A DNA stretch of 18,956 nucleotides from assembly GCA_036939755.1 (NCBI GenBank), contig JALLAZ010000244.1, positions 1 to 18,956 of the forward strand. The letters are read 5' to 3'. Each line of letters starts with the position of its first letter. Positions within the stretch are counted from its first letter, which is position 1. The notes under the pieces were generated by a model that saw nothing but the letters and a program-made list of their open reading frames with translations, was not told the origin of the DNA and searched no databases. Shown here in pieces: positions 8,997 through 18,378 of this stretch. The position numbers were made by a program, and so were the translations under genes. The DNA is from Stephanodiscus triporus (Eukaryota; Bacillariophyta; Thalassiosirophyceae; Thalassiosirales; Thalassiosiraceae).

Positions 8997-9520
8997 ATGA
9001 CGAAGTATTCATTCAATTCCGTCATGGAATCTCTTGTGGATCTTGTGGCTTTCTGTTGTATTCCAAGAATGGAAGCTTGGATGGGCTAATTGGATTGATG
9101 TCACTCCAAAGATTCATAGTATTATAAATTTGAATCAGACAAGCACACCTGAATACAGTTGTTGTCAAAGTATTATTTTTCTTTGTTGGAATTCTCATGA
9201 AAAAAAAACAAGGATGCTCGCATAATTGTGCATTAGTTCATGAGTTGCGGGAGAACTATTACAAATGACTTGCACTTGTATCTTGTAAAAAAGCAATACG
9301 CTCTGATTCAAAAATGTCAAAATGTCAAAAACAAACCTACTAACACATCTCTCAACTGCTGGGAAAGTGTTTTCCAACATGGAAGGTTTGCCTTCTGCAA
9401 AGTGCCATTTTTTTCAAGTTCTTGCTTGGAAAGAGTCCTAAAATCAGAATAATCTCACTTTGTAGAGGATCAGAATGCTGCTCCATTTCGGGCTGGTTTA
9501 TCATCGGTGCTTCATTCAAA
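8997..9520. other. No gene seen
   Basis: AT-rich sequence with short unconvincing ORFs on both strands. The minus strand near 8997-9100 may be the broken upstream part of the oxygenase-like relic. An A-run of 9 at 9200-9208 is the only simple feature. Confidence 0.45.
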
Positions 9521-9806
9521 GGGTCTATGGGGTTGCCTCTGAAGGGCAGCGTCATTGTTGTTTTGTTCAAAGGGCCATTGGAGCGGCGGCCAAAAAGGAC
9601 TCGTCATCATTGCTTCATTCGAAGGGCCATTGGAGTGGCGGCCGAAGGAATCATCATTGTTGCTTTGATGATAGAGCCATTAGGGTGGCCACTGAAGGGC
9701 GGGGCTGTCGTTGCTTTGTTGGTAGGGCCATTGGGGTTGCTGCTGATGGACATCAGCAACGTGGCTTTGTTGGTAAGGCCATTGTGGTGGCAGCCAAAGA
9801 ACGCTA
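9521..9806 (+). repeat. 51-bp minisatellite, about 5.6 diverged units
   Basis: Units start at 9521, 9572, 9624, 9674, 9725 and 9776 (partial), giving lengths 51, 52, 50, 51 and 51. Each starts with a form of GGGCCATTGG and ends in a TTTGTT-type run. Two plus-strand frames stay open across the array (9422-9880 and 9475-9807). In the first, the 17-residue unit reads roughly G-P-L-G-x-P-L-K-G-x-x-V-V-A-L-L-V. The 52/50 pair shifts and restores the frame. Whether it is coding or a plain minisatellite cannot be decided. Confidence 0.75.
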
Positions 9807-9880
9807 AGAGAGACCGCTGTGTTTTTGCTTTATCACCAAGGGCGGCTCAACACTGCACAGACTATCACTATCATTGTTGA

Positions 9881-10487
9881 GGTCCCTCTTGTCCTTCTTA
9901 GGTCTTTGAAATGGGACAGCTGCTGGTTTTGGTCTGCTGGGCAAGTTGCACATGGTGTGGTGTATTAGGGTTTGTCATTTTTATTAGGAAGATATTTGTC
10001 TGTGCGCCATATTTTCCCTAAATGATGGAGGCATATGCCACATACAGTACTGAAAAAAGAGACAAAATACACCACACCAAGGTAACCGTAGCTGGTGCCA
10101 AAATTGGACAGTGGGGAGCAGTGGCTGCCAGGGAGTAGGGTGGAAGGGGGGCAAATGGAGGGATGTGCTAAACCCGGCAAGCTGACGTCAGCTCAACCAC
10201 AGAGGGTTCGATGCTGTGGTGTGAGGGGGGGGGGCTTACCTGGGTGCTGTTGAGTGCTGCATAGTGTTTTGCTGACTCTAACCTCTGTTTGCTGCTGGTA
10301 TCAACCTCATTCTCTTGGCGTAACTCACAGATTTCCCGGACAAAATGCCAACGTCCTGGTACAGCAAGGCAAGCACGTCCGACCGTGCCATACAGGCAAA
10401 TCTGCTATCTCCTCTTCCTTCATCCAAATCTGACTCCTTCTACAGGGTGATGGTAATGTTCAACAGTGCAATACCGAGGATGATTTA
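9881..10487. other. No gene seen; one palindrome
   Basis: Non-coding-looking sequence with short G runs (10147-10151, 10225-10233). The only structured element is the CRE-like palindrome at 10180-10193. Confidence 0.45.
10180..10193. promoter_or_regulatory. 14-bp perfect palindrome with a CRE-like core
   Basis: AGCTGACGTCAGCT is a perfect palindrome containing TGACGTCA, the cAMP-response element that bZIP factors bind. It is about 300 bp upstream of the frame-broken cysteine-rich ORF. One site of this size may be chance. Confidence 0.25.
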
Positions 10488-11161
10488 GTGGACAGGAATG
10501 TCGGTATGGCTGATAAAGCTGAAGTGGTCGAGGTGGAGAAGGACATAGGTGCAATCAAGAATAGTGCATCTATTTCAGCTGACTTTGTTGATTTTGCCAT
10601 AACCCGAATGTGCGTATGCTGCAAAGCTCCTGCTCAAACAAGATTGGTGAAAGAATATGACAAGGAAGCATGGCTAAACTGTATTGGAATGTATGGGTGG
10701 TTACATAAATGAACCATCAAGTTGCTTGTGTGGTTTGACCAGAGCTAAGGGAAGAAATGAAACCACATGTGCTATTCTTGTTGGTGCAAAACAAATGAGG
10801 AAAAAGAATTCATTATTGATGGAGTTCCGAGTGTCAGTATTCATGTCAGCCGAGGTGTCGAGCTCATAAGGATGAACACTTTAACAATAGGTACAGTACT
10901 CTTCTTCAATGTCCGTTTTGCTTCACTGATCTATTTATGCACAAATATGGTAACTACTCAGCGGATATGGTAAAAGGATGCACCGAAAAAAGGAATCACA
11001 CATGTGTGAATCGATGCATAGCCTTCGGCAATGAAGGGGTGAAGTGCACAAATCCCAGGAAGCTAAAGGGAGGGAGAAAATTACCATTTTGCGGAACTGA
11101 ACGAAAGGGGTGCACCAAAGGATACACCTATACTAGTCTACCATGCACATGGAAGAGGTAA
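10488..11161 (+). pseudogene. Cysteine-rich coding relic, frame-broken
   Basis: Overlapping open stretches in three plus frames are all rich in cysteine and seem to continue one another: 10488-10712 (MCVCCKAPAQTR), 10684-about 10770 (SCLCGLTRAKGRNETTC), about 10767-10825 (CYSCWCKTNEEKEF), then about 10827-11161. The last holds CQYSCQPRCRAHKDEH, LLQCPFCFTDLF and NRCIAFGNEGVKCTNP, ending in TWKR and TAA. CxC, CxxC and C-x8-C spacings suggest zinc binding. The piece C-I-A-x4-G-x2-C-x-N-P resembles short zinc motifs common in giant-virus and mobile-element proteins, but this is only a resemblance. At least two frameshifts would be needed to read it as one gene, and no good splice sites explain them. 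Unrecognised family; probably a decayed mobile-element or orphan gene. Confidence 0.4.
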
Positions 11162-11241
11162 GGTCAAGTACTCTGCCTGCCACAAGATGACCTAGGTAGG
11201 GTGATAGACCACAACGGTGGATAGTAGTTCTCTTAACAGTT
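11162..11241. other. 3' flank of IF-2
   Basis: An 80-bp spacer between the cysteine-rich relic and the IF-2 stop codon. The minus-strand transcript of IF-2 must end in or near it. No further signal is seen apart from the AATAAA overlapping the stop. Confidence 0.5.
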
Positions 11242-11246
11242 TTATT
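11241..11246 (-). terminator. AATAAA overlapping the IF-2 stop codon
   Basis: On the gene strand the end reads GTC AAA TAA AAC, so the TAA stop lies inside an AATAAA hexamer. It is probably too close to the stop to be the only polyadenylation signal. Confidence 0.25.
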
Positions 11247-13971
11247 TGACAACATAGCTTTCAATGATATCCCCAACTTCGAACTCCTCAAAGCCTAATA
11301 GCCCTATACCACACTCATCCCCAGATGTAATAGAGTCAACTTCAGCCTGGAGTAAAAATTAAGATGCAGACATTTTAGACAATAATTGGACACATGGGCG
11401 TCAAGCAGCTTGTCAAACCTTACCTTGAAATTTCGCAAAGTGCGAACCTTGCTCTCTGTGAGAATCTTGTCTCCCCTCATGACTCTGACATTACTTCCCT
11501 TCTTAATGATTCCATCCCTGCATTTGCTTCCTGCGATGTTACCAGTACCGCCTATGTTAAATACCTCCTGAACGATGGCGGAGCCGACATACTCTCCCTC
11601 AGGGGTGGGAGATAGAATCTCCTGCATGCGACATTCAACAGACTCAATGGCAGCGTACCTATGACCCAAAGAAGAAAAATAATGAATCAGATTATGGAAG
11701 AAAAACCTCAGTTTTAAGTTGTGCATGCTCAGACGAAAATTGTGCACTCACACAACGTCGTAATACTCGATAGGAACTCCAAGCACACGCGCCTCATCAA
11801 TTGCTGCTGCATTGGCGCCAGTATTGAATGCAATCACGGTGGTGTCTGGTGTGACACTTGCCACGGCGATGTCACTCTTAGTCACATCGCCTGCCTCACT
11901 GATCAGAACCTTGATGCCAACTTCCGCCTCCTCATTCTCCAATTTGAGAGCCTGAAGGGCTCTTGCCAGGGCTTCGGCAGAGCCCTGAACGTCGGCCTTC
12001 ACGACTACACAGATTTCACGCCGTTCCTTTTTGCCGCCAGCGAATATTCCTGCGACTGATTGCATAAGCCCCGATTGATAAGTTAATGACTTTTTCTCAC
12101 GTGCGATCCTAGAGTTTGAAGATCAGGTGGAGAATATTGCATCGTTAGCTTTCAAACAGTTCAAAAACTAGTCCAAGTCATGTTGCCATTACACTCTCAC
12201 CTTGCGCGTGAAGCGGCAATCTCTCTTGCTGTTTGCTCATCCCCTGCAACCACAAACAGGTCACCTGCCTGCGGTACTCCGGTCATACCAACAACATTAA
12301 CGGGTGTGCTAGGCCCCACCTCCTTATACCTCGTCTTGCCATCGAACCCGATCAAGGCACGAACCTTTCCGCTGGCCTCCCCGGCCACGAATGAATCACC
12401 CACGCGAATAGTCCCCTTCTGGATGAGAGTGGTGGCCACCACGCCCAGTCCCTTCTCGACGCGTGCCTCGATGACGACGCCTTGCGCGTCCCTATCGGGA
12501 TTGGCCTTCAAATCTAAAATCTCCGCCTGAAGCATGATCTTCGACAGAAGGTCGTCCAAATTGGTGCCGTCCCTGGCGCTTATTTTTGAGCACAGCACTT
12601 CCCCGCCCAAATCCTCGGTAAGCACCTCGTACCCCGCCAAATCCGACAAGACGCGCGTCGTGTCAGCGGCGGGCAAGTCGATCTTGTTTACCGCCACCAA
12701 CAGCGGTACTCCTGCCTGTCTGGCGCATACGATAGAATCGACGGTCTGTTGCTTGACGCTGTCATCAGCCGCAACGACGAGGATGATAATGTCGGCTGTA
12801 TTCGCGCCGCGTTCCCTCATGTCGGTGAACGCCGCGTGTCCCGGCGTGTCTATGAAGGTGATGGTACTGCCCATGTGTTCGGCCTGATAGGCCGAGATGG
12901 CCTGCGTGATCCCCCCGGCCTCGCCGGCGGTAACGCGCGTGTTCCGGATGGCGTCGAGTAGGGATGTTTTTCCGTGATCCACGTGTCCCATGATGGTTAC
13001 CACGGGCGGACGAGGCTTGAGATCCATTGGATCGTCTTCGTCCATGGCGATGCCCAGTTCGATGGCAGTCTCTTCCATGTCATCGTCGCTTTTATTTAGG
13101 TAAAATATCGCATTGTGGAATACGTTCAGTGAGTGGCAATCCGACAACGAGTGAATACATTCGACGTCAGTCACGGCAGTGAAATCCCCTGACAATTTCA
13201 TGGACAAAATGAAGATTCAATGAGACTCACTCCTCCTCATCATCGTACTCGTCGTCTTCCCCGGCAACTACTTTGCCAAATCCCTCGGCCACCGCCTCGC
13301 ACGTGGACGGATCCAACGTTTGGGACACCGCCGCCATGACGCCGAGATCGGTCATTAGGAATTTGATGACAGATACGGGCGATTCGCCGATGGCCTCGGC
13401 CAGTTCGCCAACCGTCATCGGCGTGCTATTAATACGATTGATTGCGAAGAAAAGGGGGAGAAACGAGGTTTGGAACATTACACATCCATCGGCAAACACA
13501 AGTACGCGCGCGCATGTCAGCGAAGGCACTAACGTACGGCCTACGAAGGGAACAAAAAACTAATGCGATTACCGCGAGACACTCACCCGGGAAGGAACAC
13601 CGTTCTCCTCTCGATGGCGCGTTCCTCCTTCAGCGCCTTCTCCCTGCTCCTGTCCCTGCGCTTCAGCGTGCCCCTCCTTTGCATCACCTCCGCCTGTCCC
13701 CCCTTCTTCCCGGACCCGATGCGCAGTGAAACGCCGCGCCCGCGTCCCCTGCCCTCGCCGTTGTCGTTGCCGTAAGCGCGCCCGACGGCGGAGCCAACCT
13801 TCTTCTTGTCGCCCGGCTTGCGAGCTGGACCCTTGCCTGAGTTGTACCGAGATTCGCCTCGATGGGCCAGAAGTAAGTGATTGGACAAGGTCGAGGTTAG
13901 CGTATATGCCAACACATCCAGGTAAGGGAAAAAAGGCGAAAAGGAAACTCGGACGAAATGAAAGTTTTTCG

Positions 13972-14028
<57 letters not shown>

Positions 14029-14135
14029 AGAGAGAGAAGAGAGAGAGAGAAGAGAGAGAGAGAAGAGAGACAGCTCATTTTTCAGCCACGTCCAATGAGC
14101 GCTCTCTCGGAGGTATTAATATCACCCATTCACAC

Positions 14136-14183
<48 letters not shown>

Positions 14184-14685
14184 CCTCTCTCTCTGAAGAA
14201 GTATACGACTACGAACGAACGAACGAACGAACGATTCGACTCGACGAAACGGCACGAAACACGAGGACCGTAACTTACCGAAGTCGCTCCCGCCTCCTGG
14301 GGCATCGTCCCCGCCGACCGCGGCGGCTCCCCCCCTTCCACCCCTCCCCATCATCTCCCCGCGACCTCCCCCTCCCCTCCCCCCTCCTCTTCCCATCGTC
14401 TCGCCGCGTCCGCCTCCGCCTCCCCTCCCGCCGCCCCTTCCTTCCGCCCTCCCGCCCCGTCCTCCTCCCCGTCCCTCCCCCCCCCTCCCGCCCCCTCGAC
14501 CGTAGCCGCCGCCTCCTCCTCCTTGGCCTCCGTCGCCCCGCTCCGACCACTGCGTCCGTTCGTCGCGCTGCTGTTGCGTTTGCACCCTCTGCAGCCTCAT
14601 GGGATTCCGCAGCTCGAGGATCGGTCCCAAGTGCGGCCCTCCTCCTCGTCCTCCTCCTCCCCCTCCGTCGCGATCGCCTCCGTAT

Positions 14686-14718
<33 letters not shown>

Positions 14719-15326
14719 CGACCTCCTCCATACGGCGATGACCTTCCCCCCCCCACCGCCCCTCCCGACGGGGGCGATCCCCGTCCCCGTCCGTGGTACG
14801 GCGAGGAGGAGGAGGAGGAGGAGCGACCGCCGCCTCCCCGTCCCCTGCCATCGCCTCCTCCTCCGCCGCCTCCACCGCCGTAGCTTCCGTAGCCTCGTCC
14901 TCCTCCCCGACCCCCCCCTCCTCCTCCTCCTCCCTGCTGCTGCTGCCGCTGCTGCTGCTGCTGGGGAGGTGGAGGAGGGCGGGGATCGTCGCGATCGCGA
15001 TCGCGCTCCTCCCGTCGATCCTCCTCCTGCATCACCGCCGTCAGGCGCGACGATGACGACGCGCGCCCTCCTGCCACTGCCACCGATGCTGCCGCCACGC
15101 CTCCGCCACCGCACGACGACGACGACGAGCGATGGATCATCGCGGTCGCGATCGCGGGGTGGCAATCACAATAACGGGACGATGGCATCGTCGTCGTCAC
15201 GAAGGCCGATGTCGAGGTCGTGGCAACGGCGAGGATCATCGCGCAGCACCACGCGACGACGACGACGGCGGACGCGCGGGGGAAACCGGCGGCCGCGCGT
15301 CGCGCTGGTCGGTTCGCCTCCGTCAT
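11242..15326 (-). CDS. infB: Plastid-targeted translation initiation factor IF-2 (7 exons)
   Basis: Exons, 5' to 3' on the minus strand: 15326-14279, 13857-13587, 13425-13231, 13088-12201, 12108-11752, 11658-11424 and 11346-11242; all phases close, giving 1032 aa. IF-2 is the GTPase that brings initiator tRNA to the small ribosomal subunit. Order: signal-like hydrophobic stretch (18-35) followed by S-A-F (40-42), the plastid presequence signature of diatoms; a Gly/Arg/Gln-rich region (to about 350); a basic linker; an IF-2 N-domain ([11 protein letters not shown], from 443); the GTPase domain with GHVDHGKT (539-546), GGITQ (563-567), DTPGH (585-589) and NKID (639-642); domain II; domain III ([10 protein letters not shown], about 839); and a C-terminal domain ending [19 protein letters not shown]. 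All GTPase motifs are intact. Low complexity in exon 1 makes its exact length uncertain. A mitochondrial role is less likely because of the signal-peptide-like start. Confidence 0.92.
13975..14070 (+). repeat. GA dinucleotide microsatellite
   Basis: About 96 bp of nearly pure GA repeat with a few extra A interruptions (GAAGAG) toward its 3' end, inside IF-2 intron 1. In the transcript it is a CU tract. Confidence 0.95.
14136..14194 (+). repeat. CT dinucleotide microsatellite
   Basis: About 59 bp of CT repeat with one short interruption (CCTCTTCCTC), inside the same intron and complementary to the GA tract 65 bp away. Confidence 0.95.
14211..14234 (+). repeat. CGAA-type tetranucleotide microsatellite, 6 units
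   Basis: Six perfect ACGA units next to the CT tract in IF-2 intron 1. Same motif and same plus-strand orientation as the repeat at 3489-3521, although the genes there are on opposite strands. Confidence 0.9.
14687..14717 (+). repeat. Run of 31 C inside IF-2 exon 1
   Basis: On the gene strand this is a run of 31 G encoding about ten consecutive glycines. The reading frame is kept on both sides. Homopolymers of this length are prone to slippage and to sequencing error, so the exact glycine count is uncertain. Confidence 0.9.
14936..14962 (+). repeat. CTG trinucleotide repeat encoding polyglutamine
   Basis: Nine near-perfect CTG units with one CCG interruption. On the IF-2 strand they read as a Gln tract broken by one Arg (QQQQRQQQQ type), just before the Gly-rich region. 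Confidence 0.85.
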
Positions 15327-15354
15327 CGTGGATGTATTTAAAATGATAGGCTCT

Positions 15355-15423
15355 CTAATAATAATAATAATAATAACAACATCGCGCCCGCCCGCGCCGC
15401 GCGTGCGTCGGTATCGTACTTAC
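15355..15423 (-). other. Candidate 5'-UTR intron of IF-2 (69 nt)
   Basis: On the minus strand a GGTAG|GTAAGT donor (intron from 15423) is followed by a TTATTATTAG acceptor (ending 15355), 28 nt before the IF-2 ATG at 15326. The acceptor lies in a TAA/TTA trinucleotide repeat (15357-15376). The size is close to the other small introns of the gene. No coding constraint supports it. Confidence 0.35.
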
Positions 15424-15912
15424 CTACCATAAGGTACGTATTTTGTATTTTGAGTTGTTGGGCAAAATAATTTTTACTCCTATCTTTTTTTTCGGTGGTG
15501 GGGGGTTGATGGATATTTTTGAGATTGTTGTGTGGTGGTGGTGGACGGACGCCCCCACGGATATGGAATTAACGTGGGAATCAGTATTATCCGGAGATGG
15601 AATGTACGTGGCGTGGCCCTTAAAAGTACACGATACTTTACACCCTATCGTACCCAGAGTATTTTTTCTCTCTAGAGGTAGGGGGCGCATCATAATCGTC
15701 CCACCTTTTTTCTCCCACCGCGCCATCCACACAGAACAAAGACACACTTTCACCCTCAAGGGGGGAATACAGAGACAGGGGAAAAGTGTGATGGGGGGTT
15801 CTTCTCGCTTTCCTGCAACCTCAGTCCCCAGGCAGAGCAAAGAACAGAGCCACCCACCACAAGCACACACCAGCAGCACGTATCAGCACAACAGCACCAG
15901 CAGGTAAGTCCC

Positions 15913-15913
<1 letters not shown>
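15424..15913. other. IF-2 upstream region, no certain gene
   Basis: Should contain the IF-2 promoter. A plus-strand frame (15443-15907) is open for 154 codons but of odd composition, and its 3' end runs into CAG|GTAAGT at 15901-15909, a perfect donor. An exon ending there is possible, with Gln/His/Ser/Thr-rich coding, but no partner exon is recognised after the C run. Confidence 0.35.

Positions 15914-15961
<48 letters not shown>
15914..15961 (+). repeat. Run of 48 C
   Basis: Uninterrupted homopolymer directly after GTAAGTCCCT. It is the longest homopolymer in the window. The length is likely polymorphic and may be mis-assembled. Confidence 0.9.
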
Positions 15962-15962
<1 letters not shown>

Positions 15963-17213
15963 CACACGCCTCCTCCTCCTTGGCATCAAATTTACCATAG
16001 TGTGATGTATCCAATGATTTTTTTTGCTGTCACTGCTTGTCATGCTGTTTTGTCCCGGGCAGCCATTCAGGAGGAGGGAGCAGGAGAAGAGGGGGGGTGG
16101 CATAGTACTGTGCTGATAGTGATATATTTTATGCATGTTCTGTGTGGAGGACGGATAGAGGCCGTAGTATACTAGGCCACAAAGAGAGATGATTGTCTGT
16201 CCCGGTGGAGTCAGTTGAGGTTGAGTGATCCCCGCCGAGGAGAAGGTTGCGGTACCAGCCTATGATCATGATGACATCCTCGAAGTTGGGTGAAGGTGAA
16301 GGAGGAGGTAGTTGATGTTGATGTGTAGATTCTTGTTTTGAGGTAGTATATAGTATAAATGTGTTCTTGTCCTGAGTGGAGGAGGCTCCCATTCATACAT
16401 AGATGGCAGGAGCAGCATTTTGCTTGATGAGGTGAAAAATATCCCTCATGCCAGGGGGGCAGGTGTTGGAGGGCTGCTTCATCAGGGATGATCATGCCAC
16501 CGTTGAAGGTGGTGGACAACTGGACAACCATGGACATGGAGCAGGTGAGGGCAAGGGCACCGCGTGGACCGCCCCCAAGTTGCGGGGGGACCATCACATC
16601 ATTATTTTTCCACTGGCCCCCACACTTTGTCAATGATTCTGGGCATGAGCACATCCCGCTCCCTAGACTAGGAGGAGGAGGGAGAAAACAGGCAAGCATG
16701 CACGCAAGCGCAAGTCAGTCTGCAGGCTCGTTGAGGGCAAGAACAGCGGTGAGGTTGGTGATCATGACAAAAATAATAACTATTTTGTGGCATTTAAGTG
16801 TCAAGTAACATTCTGGCTCGAAATGAGTTGGGCAAAACAGCAACAAAATTGTCCATTATTGCATAAAATCCTTCATAGTAGCAAAGATTTTCACAAACTG
16901 CCGCAACCTTACATGGTCTGTCCGGTTTGAGTTTTTGCTCCAGCCATAATAGTCAATGTCTCCTTTTAGGTTTATCAGTCTTAAGTATGAGATACTAGTA
17001 TCATATGGAATGAATTGATACAGAGCAGCTGAATGCTGAGCTGTGCTGCTGCTGCTGGGGCTAGTAATTGCTAACTATGGTAGTGTGCTGACCAATTGGG
17101 CACAAATATTGGTTAAAAAAACTCATACTTGGTTATGATCCAATTTCCATTCTTTATTGCATTTTTGGATAGATCTTGCTCTTCCTGGTAAACTTTTTAA
17201 TATCTCCAATTCT
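15962..17213. other. No gene seen
   Basis: Mixed-composition sequence with scattered ORFs up to 162 codons (minus, 16211-16699) that show no recognisable domain and odd composition. Several GAGG/GGAGGA-rich patches are present. I see no RNA gene or mobile-element end. Confidence 0.5.
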
Positions 17214-17905
17214 TGTAGCCAAGCCATGACACAGGTTTCCAGTCAACTTTCAAAATATGGGTCAACAAGAACAATCCTTCCACAGCATATGAAGTGCTTC
17301 AAACACCTTTTGTGTACCCCACATGGATGTGCCAACAGGTCTGGCTGGGTATGGAGCCTCAATCACTGTGTAATGGTGCAATTTGTAGCCCAACAACCAT
17401 GACACAGTTTTCCAGCCAACTTTCAAAATAAGGGTCAACAAGAACAGTGGTAATGAGGTGATGATGGTGATGTATGCCCATCCACAGCATAAGAAGTGCA
17501 TCAAACACCTTTTGCATACCCCCACATGGATGTGCCAAAAGGTGGCTGGGTATGGAGGCTCAATCGCTGTGTAATGGTGCAATTTAAAGCCCAACAACCA
17601 GACCCAGCAGGTTTCCAGCCAACTTTCAAAATCTGGGTCAACAAGAAGAGTGGTATATGAGGTGATGATGGTGATGTATGCCCATCCACAGCATATGAAT
17701 TGCTTCAAACACCTTTTGTGTACCCCACATGGATGTGCCAACAGGTCTTGGTAGGTATGGAGCCTCAATCAATATGTAATGGTACAATTTGTAGCCCATC
17801 AGCAATGACCCAGGTTTTCATCCAACTTTCAAAATATGGGTCTGTGTCAATAAGAACAGTGGTGTACAAGGTGATGATGGTGATGCATGGCCATCCACAG
17901 CGTAT
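17214..17905. repeat. Array of about 205-bp tandem repeats (4 diverged copies)
   Basis: Copies begin near 17214, 17384, 17585 and 17790 (at TGTAGCC or its variant). The inner landmark CCACAGCAT occurs at 17280, 17482, 17686 and 17895, with spacings of 202, 204 and 209. The first copy lacks about 34 bp (GTGGT..GATGATGGTGATG part) and the last is cut off after its CCACAGCGT. A minus-strand frame stays open through two and a half copies (17262-17768), reading KRCLxxFxCCGWAYITIIT in each unit. Satellite DNA or a degenerate repeat protein are both possible. Confidence 0.85.
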
Positions 17906-18378
17906 GATAGGGGGTCCGGTATTAAAATCAGCCAAAAAAAATCCCTCAAATGCTATCTTTAGAGTTGCATCATGTATATATATACTATATGACCTCAGAT
18001 GTTCAATTTGGTTGGAAAAATCCACCCACAGCTTGCTTCATAGTTTTTTAACTAGTGACTGACTAGTGACTCACTCTTCTCCCCTAATGATTGAAGTGCA
18101 ATGGTGCTATATACCCTTACCAAGTGATGCACTTTGTCAAACAACATGCCCTATACCCATGATATTGAGCCCTTTGAACAGATTTTTTTTTTCAATCTTT
18201 AATATAGAAGTCAATTATTCTGTTAAATACCCCTCCAGCTTCTCGAACTTGACCACTCCTCCATGTACAAGGCATCATACGAAGATCAGGCCAACATCAG
18301 AAACCCAGAATCCGCCAATCGTAACCATAACTACCGTTCGGTAGTAATTATTTCTGGCCAGTAACCGTCAAAGGTTTC
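17906..18378. other. No gene seen
   Basis: AT-rich sequence after the repeat array. A direct repeat (TAACTAGTGACTGACTAGTGACTCAC, 18049-18074) is the only structured element. Short ORFs are unconvincing. Confidence 0.45.

Larger units (their letters stand above)
13858..14278 (-). other. IF-2 intron 1 (421 nt) with complementary microsatellites
   Basis: Donor GTAAGT at 14278 and acceptor GAG at 13858; phase 1 is restored as Gly. It is the longest intron of the gene (the others are 77-161 nt). On the plus strand it holds a long GA tract, a 65-bp spacer, a CT tract and a CGAA repeat. The two dinucleotide tracts are complementary in the transcript. Confidence 0.85.

Noticed and set aside
14275..15346. 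Long ORFs on both strands overlapping IF-2 exon 1 (up to 296 codons), Arg- or Pro-rich
   Set aside because: They are shadows of GC-rich low-complexity coding sequence; only the 15326 frame leads into conserved IF-2 through matching splice phases.
15443..15907. 154-codon plus-strand ORF upstream of IF-2
   Set aside because: Odd composition and no domain; kept only as a possible exon end because of the donor site.
17214..17905. CRISPR array
   Set aside because: The units are diverged tandem copies without unique spacers, and the context is eukaryotic.
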